A stretch of 64,000 bases of DNA from Pyrenopolyporus hunteri (Eukaryota; Ascomycota; Sordariomycetes; Xylariales; Hypoxylaceae): the NCBI GenBank assembly GCA_902806595.1, contig CADCXC010000046.1:744001-808000 (forward strand), given 5' to 3'. The translations under genes and the position numbers were made by a program. Positions 23,593 to 33,724 of the stretch are shown here, in pieces (position 1 is the first letter of the stretch; each line of letters opens with the position of its first letter). Below the pieces are notes generated by a model that saw only the letters and a program-made list of their open reading frames with translations, was not told where the DNA came from and did no database searches.

Positions 23593-24387
23593 TTATTTCT
23601 TAGCTTGGCCTCGGCCCCGCGTGGCAGGTCTACCGCTCTTCTGCCCAGGAATATCTTTTGCCGGTTTACCGTTGACTTTAGTCGCCGACTCGGGCTTGTC
23701 CTCTACTTGATCGTCTGGGACATTCTCCTCGGTTTCGCCGTCGTCTTCACTCTCATCATTCTCGTCATCTTCATCTGCCTCGTCTACTTCGTCCTCGTCA
23801 GAAGACTCGCCTCCTTCGTCAACGTCATCTTCTTCTTCCTCATCGTCTTCGTATTCTTCTTCATCTTGAGTTCCGCCCTCTTCGTCGTCATTGGAACTCT
23901 CCTGAGCCGTCTTTTGCTTCTTGTTAGCTTCCTTGCCACCCCTCTTCACCTCTTTACCTTGCTTATTTATCGTGTGCGGCCCTTCGTCAACTTCATCCGA
24001 ATCGGTAGCACCGACTTCTACCCCGTCAACATTGCCATCTCCTGCAGGGCCTTGGCCCTTCGCCTTGCGCTTCGTGCCCCCTTGGTTACCCTTACCCCCT
24101 TTTTCCTCGACTGTCAGTTCTGAAGACCTCTTGACGACGTCGTGGCCCGAGCGTTCGATACGGACGGCGGGATTGCTCGGGTCCGCTTTCCTCTTAACGG
24201 TATTCCCGCGCTGGGTCTCGATTTCGATTGCTCCTTGTTCTTTCGTCTCTGCCACCGTTCCCGCGGGAGCACCGCCTCCCCAGTTCCATGAGACTAATAG
24301 AAACCTCGGACTCAGTGGCTGAACCTAAGTTGAGCCCCTTAATTACGTACCTTTATCCCCCTTTTCCGGTTTCTCGCTTTTCCCCAT
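23593..24387 (-). CDS. Hva1/TUDOR-domain protein with long acidic tail (two exons)
   Basis: Two exons: 24387-24351 and 24293-23593, separated by a 57-bp intron (GTACGT..TAG, 24350-24294); 245 aa. Exon 1 encodes MGKSEKPEKGDK and joins in frame to VSWNWGGGAPAGTV, giving the N-terminal signature of the hypervirulence-associated TUDOR domain (Hva1_TUDOR, formerly DUF2945). It continues through RGNTVKRKADPSNPAV and ERSGHDVVKRSSEL to about residue 75. After a Lys/Gly-rich linker comes an almost unbroken Asp/Glu tract (about residues 148-212) and a basic AT-hook-like end, GRPATRGRGQAKK. Family members are usually short; the acidic extension, reminiscent of nuclear histone- or nucleic-acid-handling proteins, is the odd part. 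The molecular role of the domain is not established. An ORF-only reading starts at a GTG and misses the diagnostic first exon. Confidence 0.85.
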
Positions 24388-25273
24388 GATGCCAAAATTA
24401 GGATTGAGATATCTGATTCAGGATGCCGAAGAGAGACGCTTCTCCTACTCGTAAAGTCATCTGAGCTTTTAACTTACTGCTATGTTCCGAATCGGAATCT
24501 TCTTAAGGTTTTAGTCGTAGCTCTTTGTTACAACTACTTTATTATGTCACTTCGATGATTCATCACCAGCCCAGTGCGAGATTATTGAGTTCTAGGCCTA
24601 GATTAGCGATCTAGAGAAAGTTAATCTACCTAGCCAGACTGGTATGCCACTTACTTCATCGTTTTAAGGAGTACTTAAAGTGTCTCTCGTAAGTCCGAAA
24701 CCAATAAACACCAACACGATAAAGGGGGATTAGGAGGATTAAGAGGGAATCAAACTCAACACCCAAGGTTTTTGACGACACCGCAATTGAAGGTGACATA
24801 TACCATAGTAACAGCACTTTCATTCACGTACGACCATAGGATCCAGAGAACTCGGGATCCCGTCCGCTCTCCCCCTAGATAAACTGGATACCGCCGGATT
24901 AGTAATTGGGTCGGTGACGACCAGTGAATCCCCGGTGTTGTACGTTTTTTTTTTCTTCGATCCTCTTTCCGTCGCTCTATTCAACTAGATTAAGTAGCTG
25001 TGTATAGCTCGGGACGGTTATGATTCTATTTCTGTCCGAAGAAAATTAACCAGATATCCTTGATGGCATCAAATTAACGCCCTGAGCTAGGATGCTTCGC
25101 GCTTCGAAGGTTTATGTGATATAGTAACAAGATGTCTTAAGCTCTTTCCTTCAAGGATGCTATATCCTTACGTATCTCAGAAATGCGCGCGATAGGAATA
25201 TTCCCACGGTGGAAGCACCCGGTGGAATCCCGAACGTCGAGGTGGAATAGGAGGCGTTGCAAAAGCTATTGGG
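24388..25273. other. Intergenic region
   Basis: About 0.9 kb of moderately AT-rich, GC-balanced sequence between two minus-strand genes. Short T-run near 24945-24955. No gene, RNA or repeat recognised; it should hold the promoter of the Hva1-domain gene and the 3' end of the hydratase gene. Confidence 0.45.
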
Positions 25274-26319
25274 TTACCGCCCTTTGAAGTTGGGCTTCCT
25301 CTTCTCCTTGAAAGCCGCCAGGGCTTCGTCTCGATCCTCAGTCTTGACCACCCGCTCATACATAGCATTCTCCACCTCCTCCCGAGCCCAGTTCACTGCC
25401 TGGAGGGCAGATCTGACTGCGATGGGACCGCCCTCACAAATCTCACTCGCCAATCTTACCGCCTCCGAGAGAGCCGCAGTGCGCGCTCTGGCCGGCATCC
25501 CGCCCTCCGCCGCGTCCTCCTTCTGCGCGACGCCATCTCGCTCGTCCTCGGGTAGCACCTCGACTAGCCTGTCGGCAATTCCCAGGAAATACGCCTCGGG
25601 CGCAGAAACCCGTCGCCCCGTGAGGATAAGATCTCTGGCGCGAGAAAGCCCAATCAGCGCTGGTAAGCGATATGTGCCGCCGGCGCCAGGAATTATGCCC
25701 AGCCGAGTTTCTGGAAGTCCTACTGTCGCCGTCGACGCGAGGACCCGAAAGTGCGTGCAGAGAGCGAGTTCGAGGCCGCCGCCAAGCGCGACGGAGGAGA
25801 TGGCAGATATCGTAGGGATTGGAAGGTTCGAGAGCGAAGTAAATGTGCCGCGAAGATCTGCTAAGAACTGCGCCGTCCTAGAGGCGTGTTAGCTTTAGAA
25901 TGGGGCGTCCAAGTACGACGGTATATATGGACTGACTCTTCTTGGGTGAAGCCGCGCCGCTCCTTGAGATCCGCGCCCGCACAGAAGCTCGCGTCAACAG
26001 CACTGGCCAGAATCAAGGCTCTGGTGGGCCCTTTCTGATCCATGCCGCCAGCCCCTCCAAAGCGCGGCGGGGGTGGAAGCTCTTGGCCCTCCACGGTATA
26101 TTGCGACCGCACATCTTCGACCTCGGCCCGTAGAGCGGCTAAGAGGGCTTTTGATATAGCATTGCGCATTGACGGCCTATTGAGCTCGAGTATGCGGATG
26201 TGGCCGGTGTTTGGAGCTGGGAGGTTGGTGACTCTTATGAGAGGGCCGGCGTCGGTCGAATAGAGGCGGAGGAAGCGGACGGCGGGAAACGCCAGTCGAC
26301 TACTTAATCGCGGCGGCAT
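25274..26319 (-). CDS. Mitochondrial enoyl-CoA hydratase/isomerase family protein (AUH-like, two exons)
   Basis: Exon 1 26319-25937 and exon 2 25877-25274, with a 59-bp intron (GTCAGT donor, AGCTAAC branch site, CTCTAG acceptor); 328 aa. The N-terminus MPPRLSSRLAFPAVRFLRLY is Arg-rich and amphipathic without acids, a mitochondrial transit peptide. Crotonase-fold markers follow in order: ELNRPSMRNAIS (45-56), oxyanion-hole segment CAGADLKER (113-121), GGGLELAL with E164 (160-167) and PETRLGIIPGAGGT with E184 (183-196). E164 and E184, 20 residues apart, match the two catalytic glutamates of enoyl-CoA hydratases. The C-terminal AREEVENAMYERVVKTEDRDEAL and FKEKRKP motifs are typical. Length and motifs best fit methylglutaconyl-CoA hydratase (leucine breakdown), but short-chain enoyl-CoA hydratase of beta-oxidation cannot be excluded. 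A Gln/Pro-rich insert near residues 75-97 is specific to this protein. Confidence 0.88.
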
Positions 26320-27245
26320 TATATTGGATATGAGATCAAATTGTCGCAGAACAGTTCGAGGGTAGCTAAGCTATGTACTATATCTAGATGAGACTACTCG
26401 TGCAGATAAATATTAGATATACCCGAATATTCAAGGAGGGACCAAATAGGAGAAATATACCTACGTACTTATAAGTAGGATCGCAAGACAGAAGATACAC
26501 GCCTCTATTCCATTCCTGTTAAGAGCGAAGCGAATATGCGCAGATGGACGGAGTGTAGGTCTATAGTAAGAAATTGTTAGTAAGAAGTTGTAAATTGTAA
26601 CGTCTTGGGAGTTGAGGAACGTCTCGAAGCTTTCTACGTCAGAGTTGGGGCTTATCTCGGTTCGATAACGGGTAACCAAGCTCGGATTGAGTCATATTGA
26701 TATAGGGGATAGGTTTATATACATGCCTGTACAGGGTATTATTCATCAATCCCTGTAGTCGTAAAGGGGGAGGGGTAGTGGCATAATCCGTATTCTTAAG
26801 CCAGTACTTAAAGAAAAGAATTCCAGGAACCTCACCTTGACAAATATCTTATAATACTTTATAGATTCGTATACCTTAATCATGCATTGTAAAGCAGAAA
26901 AGAAGGAGCTTTTCTTTCAAACTATCAAAGAGTACGACCAATCAGATCGGCCGTAAAAGACATTACGCGGTCTGGTTACAATACGGAACGTTTACTACCG
27001 GAAGCATCATCGAGGGCAGCTGAGAGGATAAGCTGGAGGGTAAACTGGAGGGTAACACCGGCTATGTCATCGGGGCCATCTCCAACTCCGTTCCGCTTGG
27101 AGATCTACCTTTCAATCCTCTCGCCAATATACACTCATATACGAACTAAATCATTGGGTTAATTCTCCCAGCTCTTTCTATCGCCTTTTAGACTACGCCC
27201 TTATATATAAGATATAGGTACCTGTATACCTCCTCCACTCCTACA
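26320..27245. other. Divergent intergenic region between hydratase and ankyrin genes
   Basis: The two genes are transcribed away from each other, so both promoters lie here. A TTATATATAAG TATA-like box at about 27200-27210, roughly 40 bp before the ankyrin gene ATG, and a CT-rich leader (CCTCCTCCACTCCTAC) fit a fungal core promoter. The open frame at 26461-26679 (minus) has no recognisable features. Confidence 0.5.
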
Positions 27246-27851
27246 ATGAGCGACAACCCGGCCCCGGCATCCCTCCCCCCGGAGGCCATCGAGTTCGCAG
27301 GCCGCATGTTTAACGCCGCGCGGGCGGGCGAGATAGACGTATTTCAGCAAGCATTACCCGCCGGACTCCCACCTAATTTAACTAATGAAAAAGGAGATAC
27401 TCTTGTATGTGATAGTTAGCTGCGACATTTAGTGGAAAGTTCGCACTCCCTCAAGGGAAGTATGTTACTAACGCCGAAGCAACCCTCTCACAGCTCATGC
27501 TAGCGGCTTATCATGGACACGCCGACCTCGTCAAACTGCTCATTCAGCACGGAGCTGATCCGAATCGCATAAATGATAGAGGTCAAAGCCCCTTGGCTGG
27601 CGCCGTCTTCAAGAAGGAGGATGCCGTGATCGAGGTACAATTCTCATCATGCTCAGCACTTTCTCCGGGGACGAGCAAGTTCTAACAACTTGGCCGTAAT
27701 GCAGACACTATTAGAAGGTGGCGCTGATCCAGATCACGGATCTCCTTCCGCCCAGGCCTGTTTGGCCATGTTCCAGCAAGAAGATCGATGGGGAGCCAAG
27801 TTTGCAGCAGCCCCCGGGAAAGGGAAAGCCGAGAAACCCGCGTCCGAATAA
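27246..27851 (+). CDS. Small ankyrin-repeat protein (three exons)
   Basis: Exons 27246-27404, 27494-27634 and 27705-27851; introns of 89 bp (GTATGT..CAG with a perfect TACTAAC branch site) and 70 bp (GTACAA..CAG, TCTAAC). All junctions are phase 0 and give 148 aa. The N-terminus (residues 1-48) is Pro/Ala-rich then helical. An ankyrin repeat begins KGDTLLMLAAYHGHADLVKL (49-68) and continues LLIQHGADPNRINDRGQSPL. A second repeat, LLEGGADPD, is spread over exons 2 and 3, followed by a short charged tail KGKAEKPASE. Ankyrin repeats bind proteins; the partner is unknown. Size and layout resemble a widespread family of roughly 150-180 aa ascomycete ankyrin proteins, an impression from memory. Only fragments are visible as simple ORFs because of the introns. 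Confidence 0.85.
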
Positions 27852-29916
27852 AATAGGTGAACTCTGACTGATATGAGCGTTATCTCGCGCCCCGTGGAGG
27901 GCGGGAATCGAGCATAATGACTTTGGCCCCGCACCTGTTGCTTCACACTTGGCTGATTTTCCAGCCGGTTTACTGAAAGCGGCAGCTTAAATCATCCTCG
28001 TTTTGTAGGAAACTGTTTTATTCCTCATACCACTCTACTGCGGGGAGGTTGGCATAGTTCACATTTTTTGCTGTGATTTCGATACGGCCCCTTTACCTGA
28101 ATCTCATAGGGCAGAAACTAGGCAGTCTACCGGTGCATCTCGCTTAAGTCCAACGGCTTAAACCACGATACCAATTTCCAACGCTTACAATAGGCAGATA
28201 AATATATCAAGATCATAGTCTGGCATCACCACCACACCAAGTTAGTTTGGTTAAGTAGGTAATTAGATATACGCTCCTGATCCTGAACGCGCTTCGCTGC
28301 CATTCTCTTGACGCTCCACTGGACTTTACAGATGGAGCAACAGATCCACAAAGCCCTCCATATAGCAATCGACATCACTCTCCTGAGTCGCCGAGTTGCT
28401 GCTCGGGAATCGCAATCCGTCACGCCAACCTGGCACCTAGCTTTAGTCCCCGCGAGCCTTGAAGCGCCTGTCATGGAGAGTCGAAAGTATTCTAAACCTT
28501 TCGGCAACGATTTCGTTGTGGCTTACCAGATGAACTGTCCGACTATGAGTTCATATCCCCCGCGGTGCGGCAACAACATGGAGATGCGAGCTCGGTGATT
28601 GCGGTGCATGTACGTCTTCCACCGCGGAAACCGCCGACTGCAACCTCGCCATAGAAGAAGCCAGCTCGACCTCAACAACTATGAACAAGATTCAAGGCTG
28701 CTACGTAGCAGAGCACAGTTTGCCTCTAGTCATTACCGCAGGCGCCGAGAAGCTCGTGAAAAGCCACCGGAGCGCAACTCTACGTCCGCCGGTTTACCTC
28801 TCCGCGTGGGATTACGTGCTATCTGAATTTGGCTGTTCTCCAAGGCCAACACCTCAAGCCCTTTCCGCGTCAGACTTTCACAATTACCGCTTCTGGCACT
28901 GCTGATATAAACACGCCGACTGCGGGTCCCGTTGTCTCCACGAAACCTCCCGGGAGCCACAGACCAACCCACAAGTCCTACGCCAACTTCCGCCGGAAAT
29001 AGCTATATCAATGTTCAAACTCAGTCCTATCTCAGTATGCTTTCTGCTCATATTAGCTATATTTTAACCACCTGGTACCGAACCCTCGGAAAGTACGAGT
29101 GAAACACTAGGATTCGAGATACACGCTGTTCCACGTACTTCTACTAAACTACGAATCCCTTAATATAGCGACAGTAGCTCCTCCTCGCCATTAGTTAATA
29201 CGTTAAGAACGACTTCGCGATTCTGAGCAATAAAGATAACATAGCGTTATATGCTTCTTCGCTCTGAGGGGCTACGCGCATTTCCTCTCGGCAATATTAT
29301 TCAACTGAAAAGGAGAACTCGAAGCGTACCAAAATTTGTCAAAATAATAAATCGCACGCTTTCATCTGCCACGCCAGTTAGAAATCCGGCCAGTATAGGC
29401 AGATGGAGACATAATATCTAGGTAGGTATGTAAGCTGTAGACTACGCCTAAACATCTAGACGTGACAGTACTCATTCAGCCAGGTTCTCCGCAGTCAAGA
29501 ACACAGCCTGGGCTCAGGTACCCTGTCTTTGCCAAGTGAGATATACTCCATTCCTTCTATTTACCTCCCCAATCCAGTAGGTGTCAGCGATAAGGTCCAG
29601 CTCGTCCTAACTGGTTCCGGTATGCTTCCCCTAGTATTCAACCACGCGAGTTGGAGAAAGATGCGGAATATCAGGCGGGATGAAGTGATATTGGAGTTCT
29701 CCATCAGCAAGCCAAGCCTTTTTACGATCGGCTACACAGCCGATGGCAGCTTGCGTGATGTTGTGCTATCGGGGTCGCATTTAATATCTGCGATGCCCTG
29801 ATAGCTAGAGATTTATCTTCTGCTCTTCCCTCTTCACGTCTTTCGGGGTCTGGTCGAGGGCGCGAAGACATCCGGTTCAGCCCGTCTTTGGAACCTGACA
29901 CGGCGCTACTTGGACA
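27852..29916. other. Intergenic region with doubtful reading frames
   Basis: About 2.1 kb. Frames at 28226-28507 (minus), 28308-28598 (plus) and 29529-29801 (plus) show no motif. One plus frame is stop-free from about 28547 to 28905 and includes a Cys-bearing stretch WRCELGDCGACTSS; without a family match it is left uncalled. No tRNA seen. The right end should contain the metalloprotease promoter. Confidence 0.4.
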
Positions 29917-31953
29917 ATGCAGCTTCAGAATGGTGGCAAACGCCGCCAAACGGTCGCGACGACCGTCTTGGTCGGCGCAATGCTAGCGAGTCGCGCTTGG
30001 GCCGCGCCGTGTGTTCCGCAAAGCGATCCGTTCAAGGTCCTCGACCCTCAGAATTGGGTCAATCCCGATAACATGACCTGGGAGGACTACAAAACACCTC
30101 CGGGAACCTCTTGGTCCGATCCTAGTCGCAAAGGGTCCATTCGAAACTTCAATATCGCCCTCGTGGCTGTTGACTACCCGGACAAGCCCTTCGTCATCAC
30201 GTTGCCGCCCAATTCGACCGTCTTCGGTAACCCACAACCAATTGTGTCCCCAATTGACCGCGCGGACGTCCCAGCTTTCTACCGTGATTTTCTAAACAAG
30301 CCCAGCGAATTGAACCGCCAACATACGCTTCACGAGTACTGGATGGAGGACTCGGGTGGTCGCTTCGGGGTAGATCTAACAGCCTTCGGTGCCTACCAAC
30401 TACCCAGCCGCTCGTATCAGTATGGTATAGACGATGAACGAGGTGGATTCAATCAGGGGGCTTGCCCATCAGAAGGGCCCTGTTCGATCGATCTGCGAAC
30501 CGATGCTCTAGGGGCTTGGCGAGCGGATGTAGGCAACGAGACAGCCGATTCTTTCGAGCTTGTCTTCATTCTCTCGGCCGGTCAGGACGAGTCTTCCACT
30601 TGGCAGGAGTTCGGGGAGATGAAGTTCCTAACCCCCGAGGATGTTCCCGACGAGTTCGGACCCCCGAACGATGACGAGCTACCCAATTATGCTCAGACAA
30701 GATACGTAGACTGGACGTCCTGGGAGGCAGCTAGCGTGATCTGGCCCAATGCTGGCGGCGGCTCGTCCACGCAGGCGGAAAGCTCGGGCATGTCCACATA
30801 CGCCCACGAACTTACGCACCTCCTCGGGATAGGCGATAATTATAATAACCCATATGGGATTCCCCCGCGGCGGGCGTATACCGGCCCGTGGTCTATGTTA
30901 TCCAGGGGTAGCTTTAACGGCCCAGGTGGACCACATACGCGATGGCAAATCCCATCGACTGCTGGAGGCGCGCTCGGTTCTCTCCACACAATGGGAGACA
31001 AGTTGCGCATCGGTCTGGTCGATAACTCAAGCGTACTCACGGTATCCCGAGAGACATTAGCCAGCTCTGGTCCGGTAGTGGCCGAGATCACAGCGAGATG
31101 TATTAGCCCCGGAGAGGGTGAATTGATGGGTGTGCGCGTTATCATGGGGGACGACCTTTCGCCTTTCTGTAATGTTAGTACCGATGCGCTCTGCGACGGT
31201 GGCGGGTATAACAACTACGATATCGAGGTCATCGACAGACAAGGAGCAGATTCTTTCACGCCCGATAGCGGTGTTATGATCAGCAAGACCAAGGATATCG
31301 ACAGGGCTCCGTTCCAGTGGACGATTGACGCTAACCCGCAGGACATCGACGTTGTGGACTTCTACCGCCCCGACGGGACGCCTGCTAAACTTACCATTGG
31401 CGACTACCGGCAACTCGCAGACGCGCTATTCCACGCGGGCACGCGCTCGGGCAGCGAGTTTGAATACGTCGACGAAGCAAACCGTCTGCACTTCTACATT
31501 CTCGATATCCGCCGTGATAACGTCGGCATCCTGCATTACACTGTGGGCGTCCGTTCCCTTGGTGGCAGTGGATCTAGCACCTATGGGGTCGATCTGAGCC
31601 AGGGCCAAGTTGCCGAGGGATCGCTGGCTAGAGCCAGCGCTAAAGGAGTAACATGCGCGTTTCGCCTGACTAACTCTGGCACGTATGTGGATGGCGGTGC
31701 CGAGCAATCACAGAACCTTACCGCGTATCTAGCTTCAGATATCTACCGACTTAGCGCAGAAGTGGACGGCAATGGATGGCGCGTTGAGCTACCGAACGCG
31801 TTGGCTACGGCTAAGTTCGATGCATGGACTACGGTTAATGTAGCTGCTGGAGCTACGACCGAAGCGACTAGTGAAGCTGTTGTTAGATTGACTGCTACTT
31901 CCGAGTCCGACCCATCGGTCTCTATCACCAAGGAGTGCCGGGTCAAGAAGTAA
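29917..31953 (+). CDS. Secreted M6-type zinc metalloprotease (immune inhibitor A-like)
   Basis: A 678-aa intronless protein. Residues 1-30 form a signal peptide (basic GGKRR, hydrophobic core, cleavage near AWA-A), so it is exported. Residues 75-90 (RNFNIALVAVDYPDKP) and 115-160 match the start of M6 metalloprotease domains. The zinc site is HELTHLLGIGD at 297-307, an extended HExxHxxGxxD motif: H297, H301 and D307 as likely ligands and E298 as the catalytic base. WSMLSRGSF with M327 is a probable Met-turn. The region after about 540 looks like a beta-sandwich C-terminal domain. Expected role: degradation of extracellular protein, in nutrition or host interaction. No intron signal was needed and the frame is intact. 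The peptidase family is inferred from motifs, so another gluzincin- or metzincin-like family is a minor alternative. Confidence 0.85.
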   Translation: MQLQNGGKRRQTVATTVLVGAMLASRAWAAPCVPQSDPFKVLDPQNWVNPDNMTWEDYKTPPGTSWSDPSRKGSIRNFNIALVAVDYPDKPFVITLPPNSTVFGNPQPIVSPIDRADVPAFYRDFLNKPSELNRQHTLHEYWMEDSGGRFGVDLTAFGAYQLPSRSYQYGIDDERGGFNQGACPSEGPCSIDLRTDALGAWRADVGNETADSFELVFILSAGQDESSTWQEFGEMKFLTPEDVPDEFGPPNDDELPNYAQTRYVDWTSWEAASVIWPNAGGGSSTQAESSGMSTYAHELTHLLGIGDNYNNPYGIPPRRAYTGPWSMLSRGSFNGPGGPHTRWQIPSTAGGALGSLHTMGDKLRIGLVDNSSVLTVSRETLASSGPVVAEITARCISPGEGELMGVRVIMGDDLSPFCNVSTDALCDGGGYNNYDIEVIDRQGADSFTPDSGVMISKTKDIDRAPFQWTIDANPQDIDVVDFYRPDGTPAKLTIGDYRQLADALFHAGTRSGSEFEYVDEANRLHFYILDIRRDNVGILHYTVGVRSLGGSGSSTYGVDLSQGQVAEGSLARASAKGVTCAFRLTNSGTYVDGGAEQSQNLTAYLASDIYRLSAEVDGNGWRVELPNALATAKFDAWTTVNVAAGATTEATSEAVVRLTATSESDPSVSITKECRVKK

Positions 31954-32460
31954 GATAGGTACAATTAAACATGTTCTAATTAATAGATATGAAAAGCCTA
32001 TTCCATACGTGTGTATGTATCGTTAGTAGAAGTCACTTAGAAGTATATTTAAACACGAATAGCTTATTGCGCCCCGTGTCGGTCACTACGAATAGGCCGA
32101 TACTGGTGATGGGAGATATCTTGCCACCCCATAGGGATCTGAACCTATCAACTCAAACGAAGTCCACCTAAGAGCAACGTATTTTTAACATCATTCAATA
32201 TAATAATTTTTCTATTCCAATATTGTTGATCCGTACCATAAAGGTTATTATGGTCCTATATCCGAGGCCCTGAAAATTCGCAGATTCGCATTGTCTTGAC
32301 GTCATGCAAGTAAACTTGGCGGTCTGCCTCTAAACACCATGACATATTCGACACAATGAGCATGGCTACCGGGTAGTTAAATGCATATGGCGTCTCACAG
32401 GGCGTAGGGTTAATTACGAATACTCTACGATTGACATACTCCATTTTGATACAAGAAAAA
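31954..32460. other. Intergenic region between metalloprotease and SDR genes
   Basis: About 500 bp of mildly AT-rich sequence containing the protease 3' end and the SDR promoter. A GGGATCTGAACC patch near 32135-32146 resembles a tRNA T-arm on the minus strand, but no full cloverleaf could be built (see rejected items). Confidence 0.45.
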
Positions 32461-33435
32461 ATGTTCGGCTCAAGTAATACGTTCGACCCCAACACCGACA
32501 TCCCCGATCTCAGCGGTAAGGTCTTCGTCGTGACAGGGGGGAGCGCAGGTATAGGCTACGGGATATCAGCGCACATACTGCAGCACGGTCCCGAAAAACT
32601 GTACCTGCTGGGAAAGAAAGAAGAGCACCTAGCCGAAGCCGAAGAGGGACTCAAAAAGTACGGCGACGTCTCGCGCGTCGAGTTCATCAAGTGCGAACTC
32701 GAGGACCTAAGGCAGACGGACGAAGTAGCGCGGGACCTAGCATCAAAACTCAGCCGCCTCGATGCGCTTATTCTCAACGCCGGGCTCGGCGTGGGCAAGT
32801 ACGGAGAGACGAAGGACGGCCTCGACAGCCACATGCAGGTGAACGTGATCGCGCAGCACCACCTCGCCCGCGTGCTGCTCCCGAAGCTCGTCGCGACCCG
32901 CGACAGTCGGCTGTGTTTCCAATCCTCCGAGTTCCACCGCCTGGGCACCGGCGACGTCGAATTCAAGGACGTCGCGGAGATCAACCAGGACATCGGGCCT
33001 AGTAAACTGTACTCGCGCTCGAAGCTCGCGCAGGTCCTGCTATGCAAGGCGTTCCACAGACGCAAGGTACGCGGCGAGCTAGGTCTCGTGCCGGGGATGG
33101 GGCCGTGGATCAATGCGACGCATCCGGGCGGGGTGGACACGGATCAGCCGCAGCAGGCCGTGGACGCATACGGGAAAGTGACGAGTACGCTGATCAAAGC
33201 CGTGTGGCCCTTCATGAAAGACCCTATCGACAAGGGTTGCCGGCCTATTTTATTCGCTGCGACGAGCGATGCGATTGTTGAAGAGAAGATTGATGGCCAG
33301 TATATCATACCTGACCGGAAGGTATCTGATGTTAGTAACCAGGCCAAAGACGAGGAGTTACAGGAACGGTGCTGGAGGTTGGTCGAGGGGGTTTTGAAGG
33401 AGAAGTTGGGGGAATTGCCGTATGATACTAATTAG
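32461..33435 (+). CDS. Short-chain dehydrogenase/reductase (SDR)
   Basis: 324 aa from the ATG at 32461. An upstream in-frame ATG at 32431 would add ten residues (MTYSILIQEK), but the conserved reading starts MFGSSNTFDPNTDIPDLSGK and the later ATG follows an A-rich leader, so I prefer it. Rossmann-fold markers: TGGSAGIG (25-32) for the NAD(P) pyrophosphate, NAG (106-108), Ser155/Ser156 in QSSEFH, and the catalytic YSRSK with Y184 and K188. A GPWINATHPGGVDTD segment follows, as in classical SDRs. Length and the long C-terminal region resemble the fungal WWOX/retinol-dehydrogenase-like SDRs that oxidise or reduce lipophilic alcohols and ketones. The substrate cannot be told from sequence. It converges on the catalase gene (290 bp between stop codons). 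No intron. Confidence 0.88.
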   Translation: MFGSSNTFDPNTDIPDLSGKVFVVTGGSAGIGYGISAHILQHGPEKLYLLGKKEEHLAEAEEGLKKYGDVSRVEFIKCELEDLRQTDEVARDLASKLSRLDALILNAGLGVGKYGETKDGLDSHMQVNVIAQHHLARVLLPKLVATRDSRLCFQSSEFHRLGTGDVEFKDVAEINQDIGPSKLYSRSKLAQVLLCKAFHRRKVRGELGLVPGMGPWINATHPGGVDTDQPQQAVDAYGKVTSTLIKAVWPFMKDPIDKGCRPILFAATSDAIVEEKIDGQYIIPDRKVSDVSNQAKDEELQERCWRLVEGVLKEKLGELPYDTN

Positions 33436-33724
33436 ATTCAAAACAAGAGGGTTGTGAGATATATCCGAAATTTGTTTTGACAACTTGAAATTCCGTAAAC
33501 TGAAGTAAAAGTATGTAATGAGATTCATGTGTAAAGTATTTTTCATGATTTGATGCGAACAGAATGGAATAGGAGAAGGAGCAGAAGCATCATGCTTTCA
33601 TAGTAAGAGGAGATAATGAAAACCTAGCTGGTTTTTTGTATATTTTTTAATATGCTGACTGAAGTTTCTTATTATTACTATTTAGGAATCCACATCCTCC
33701 CTATGAACAGGAACTTGATCATTT

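Noticed and set aside
23557..24123. Long plus-strand open frame (188 codons) opposite the Hva1-domain gene
   Set aside because: It is the antisense of the acidic tract (GAA/GAT codons read as TTC/ATC), giving a spurious Phe/Val/Ile-rich membrane-like protein.
25257..26263. Plus-strand open frames across the hydratase gene
   Set aside because: They mirror the minus-strand exons in a GC-rich coding region; the minus strand has the crotonase motifs and catalytic glutamates.
32100..32180. tRNA-like patch (GGTTCAGATCC on the minus strand)
   Set aside because: A T-arm-like stem ATAGG/CCTAT exists, but the loop is eight bases and no matching acceptor stem, D-arm or anticodon arm could be drawn.
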